From the NCBI GenBank assembly GCA_025054525.1, contig JANWZJ010000011.1, positions 1 through 40,632 of the forward strand: a stretch of 40,632 bases of DNA. The letters are read 5' to 3'. The notes under the pieces are model-generated. The model was not told the origin of the DNA, did no database searches, and saw nothing but the letters and a program-made list of their open reading frames with translations. Below are positions 38,517 through 40,632 of the stretch, piece by piece. Position 1 is the first letter of the stretch, and each line of letters begins with the position of its first letter. Source of the stretch: Bacteroidia bacterium (GTDB taxonomy: Bacteria; Bacteroidota; Bacteroidia; SpSt-205). The translations under genes and the position numbers were made by a program.

Positions 38517-40111
38517 GGTATATTTTCATCACAGGCGGGGTTGTCTCCTCCTTAGGCAAAGGAATCGTAGCCGCTTCGCTGGGCAAGCTCCTCCAAGCCC
38601 GAGGGCATCACATCACCCTCCAAAAGTTTGACCCTTACCTCAACGTGGACCCAGGCACACTAAATCCCTACGAACATGGCGAGGTATTCGTAACGCACGA
38701 TGGGGCAGAAACCGACTTAGATTTAGGGCACTATGAGCGCTTCTTAGGCATACAAACCTCCCGAGATCATAACGTTACCACGGGCAAAATCTACCAAACT
38801 CTCATAGAGCGCGAGCGTAAAGGGGATTATTTAGGCAAAACAGTGCAGATTATTCCCCATGTTACGGATGAAATCAAGCGGCGCTTCACCCTTCTCTCTC
38901 AAAAAGAGTCTTATGATATTGTGATTACAGAACTGGGGGGCACAGTCGGCGATATAGAATCCCTGCCTTATATAGAAGCCGCACGACAACTCCACTATGA
39001 ACTCGGACCCACACGAGTACTCTTCATTCATTTGACTTTGATTGTCTATTTAGAGGCTACGCAGGAACTCAAAACGAAACCGACTCAGCATTCTGTACGG
39101 GAGCTTCAGCGGTCAGGGGTTCAGCCGGATGTGCTAATTTGTCGCACCCCTAAGCCTCTCTCGCGTGAAGTGCGCAGCAAAATCGCCCTCCTCACCAACG
39201 TACCCCGCAACGCTGTGATTCAAGCTTTAGACTTACCTACTATTTACGAAGTACCCTTCCAACTCAGGAAGGAAAAATTAGATGAGGTGATTTTGCGTAA
39301 GTTTCGGCTGCCCGTACGAGCGGAGCCTGACCTTACCCGGTGGGAGGCATTCCTTCGGGGACTCCATCAACCCATGCATACTGTTCGCATAGCCCTCATC
39401 GGCAAATATGTAGAGCTTCATGATGCCTATAAATCCATTCAGGAAGCCCTTATCCATGCAGGCGGGTGGCAAGCCGTACAAATAGACTTATTATGGATAC
39501 ATTCTCAAGAGCTTACTCAGGAAAATATAGCTCGGCGATTGCGAGATGTGCAGGGAATTTTAGTTGCGCCGGGTTTTGGCGAGCGCGGCATAGAAGGTAA
39601 AATCACAGCCATTCGCTATGCCCGAGAACGAGGCATTCCCTTCTTAGGTATATGCTTGGGAATGCAAGTGGCTGTAATAGAGTTTGCTCGGCATGTGCTG
39701 GGTTGGAGCGAAGCCCATTCTACGGAAATGAATCCTCATACCCCTTATCCTGTCATAGACCTAATGCCTGAGCAGCGCCACCAACGCCAGAAAGGAGGCA
39801 CTATGCGTCTGGGTGCTTATCCCTGCGCCATAGAACCTGACACTTTGGCATGGGAAATATATCAAAAGCCCCTCGTGCATGAAAGACATCGCCACCGCTA
39901 CGAACTCAATAACACTTACCGCAAAGACTTAGAAGCAGCAGGGCTGAAAGTAAGCGGTATCTATCCCGAGAAAAACTTAGCTGAAATCATAGAGCTGCCC
40001 TCACATCCTTTTTTCATCGGTGTGCAGTTTCACCCTGAGTTTCAGAGTCGCGTGGAAGAACCGCATCCACTCTTTCGGGCATTCGTAGAAGCGGCGAGTC
40101 AGCACTCCTGA
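38513..40111 (+). CDS. pyrG: CTP synthase
   Basis: [31 protein letters not shown]...[24 protein letters not shown]...[10 protein letters not shown], glutaminase [15 protein letters not shown]. Confidence 0.99.
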   Translation: [532 protein letters not shown]

Positions 40112-40455
40112 AAGAAAATCCACGGCGGCGGCAAATGCTGAACGGGGTCCCAAAAACGCTGGGCAAACTCCACTATTCTGTCATTTTCTACCGCTACGCC
40201 TTCTGCTTCTAATCGCTCCTGCATGGTAGTGGGGGTAGGAAAATGCAACTTGCCTGTGAGATAGCCATCTCTATTCACCACGCGGTGGGCAGGTACAGGG
40301 GGATAGGCGGTATGACTGGCGTTCATCGCATAACCCACCATGCGAGCCGAAGCACCCAAGCCCAGATATCGTGCGATGCTACCATAGGTAGTTATACGAC
40401 CTGGCGGAATGGCTCGGACGACTGTCCAGACCTTTTCATAGAAGTCGAAGGGCAT
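40099..40455 (-). CDS. Alkyltransferase-like (ATL) / MGMT-family DNA-binding protein
   Basis: VWTVVRAIPPGRITTYGSIARYLGL...VGYAMNAS...VPAHRVVNRDGYLTGK; active-site Cys replaced by Ala. Confidence 0.9.
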   Translation of the reverse strand: MPFDFYEKVWTVVRAIPPGRITTYGSIARYLGLGASARMVGYAMNASHTAYPPVPAHRVVNRDGYLTGKLHFPTPTTMQERLEAEGVAVENDRIVEFAQRFWDPVQHLPPPWIFFQEC

Positions 40456-40632
40456 GGGAGAGCTGGGGGATTAGGAGAGTTTTTGGGGCTGCGCCAGCGC
40501 CTGTGGCGCTGGCGCAGCCCCCCCCCCCGCAAAGCAACAACCCCGCCGGTGCTTCCAAAAGCGGCGTGTACGTCTGTAGAAATCGGGCCCCCGTCGCACC
40601 ATCTACTACCCGATGATCGCAAGAAAGCGTAA
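40436..40632 (-). CDS. 2-oxo acid dehydrogenase acyltransferase (E2), C-terminus; 5' part outside the window
   Basis: Own translation: TLSCDHRVVDGATGARFLQTYTPLLEAPAGLLLC then G-tract tail; DHRVVDGA is the E2 catalytic signature. With G11 the frame stops at 40436..40438; a G10 version would stop at 40471..40473. Confidence 0.8.
   Translation of the reverse strand, partial: TLSCDHRVVDGATGARFLQTYTPLLEAPAGLLLCGGGGCASATGAGAAPKTLLIPQLSHALRLL
40485..40521. repeat. Perfect 17-bp inverted repeat with 3-nt loop
   Basis: GGGGCTGCGCCAGCGCC-TGT-GGCGCTGGCGCAGCCCC, overlapping a C11/G11 tract (40518-40528). Confidence 0.95.

Noticed and set aside
40267-40290. Loss of the active-site Cys (PAHRV) in the MGMT-like protein as a possible pseudogene
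   Set aside because: ATL proteins normally lack this Cys and act as DNA lesion-binding proteins; the rest of the sequence is intact.
40243-40632. 129-aa plus-strand ORF at the window end
   Set aside because: Opposite strand of the ATL gene and of the E2 C-terminus, which has the recognisable DHRVVDGA motif.

Overview
The window is a 40.6 kb, gene-dense, mostly minus-strand chromosomal segment that looks like Bacteroidota. The lineage is inferred from TAnnTTTG-type -7 promoter elements, the tuf / tRNA-Trp / secE / nusG / rplKAJL / rpoBC order, and the near absence of purine-rich Shine-Dalgarno sequences. I see no CRISPR array, transposase or phage module. The core is the tuf-to-rpoC information-processing cluster, followed downstream by a Nif3-like protein, a zinc-ribbon coiled-coil protein, a TPR protein, an M3 peptidase, tRNA-Val, tRNA-Thr, a seven-CXXCH cytochrome, an acyl-CoA dehydrogenase and Glu dehydrogenase. 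Upstream lie an OMP, a TolC/HlyD/ABC export cassette, gatB, an M6-like secreted protein, a GldA-like ATPase, sucB/sucA, an HtrA protease, a Wzy-like protein, a BtuF-like protein, pyrG, an ATL protein and the 3' end of an acyltransferase E2. The most unusual signal is an architecture. Every tRNA unit in the window sits 5-9 nt downstream of a TAnnTTTG element, and its 3' end abuts the start codon of a protein gene (1-4 nt between discriminator base and start codon, 4 of 4 cases). The tRNA therefore forms essentially the whole 5' leader, and tRNA 3' processing would create near-leaderless mRNAs. The tuf case is the most striking: its leader is a compact 62-nt tRNA-like element with perfect acceptor and T arms, an encoded CCA, a minimal D-arm and Thr-like identity bases, ending 1 nt before the tuf ATG. 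Other points of interest are predicted leaderless promoters, a shared pyrimidine-rich pre-start motif, a G11 tract plus perfect hairpin in the E2 3' end, and an exporter ATPase with several non-canonical motifs.
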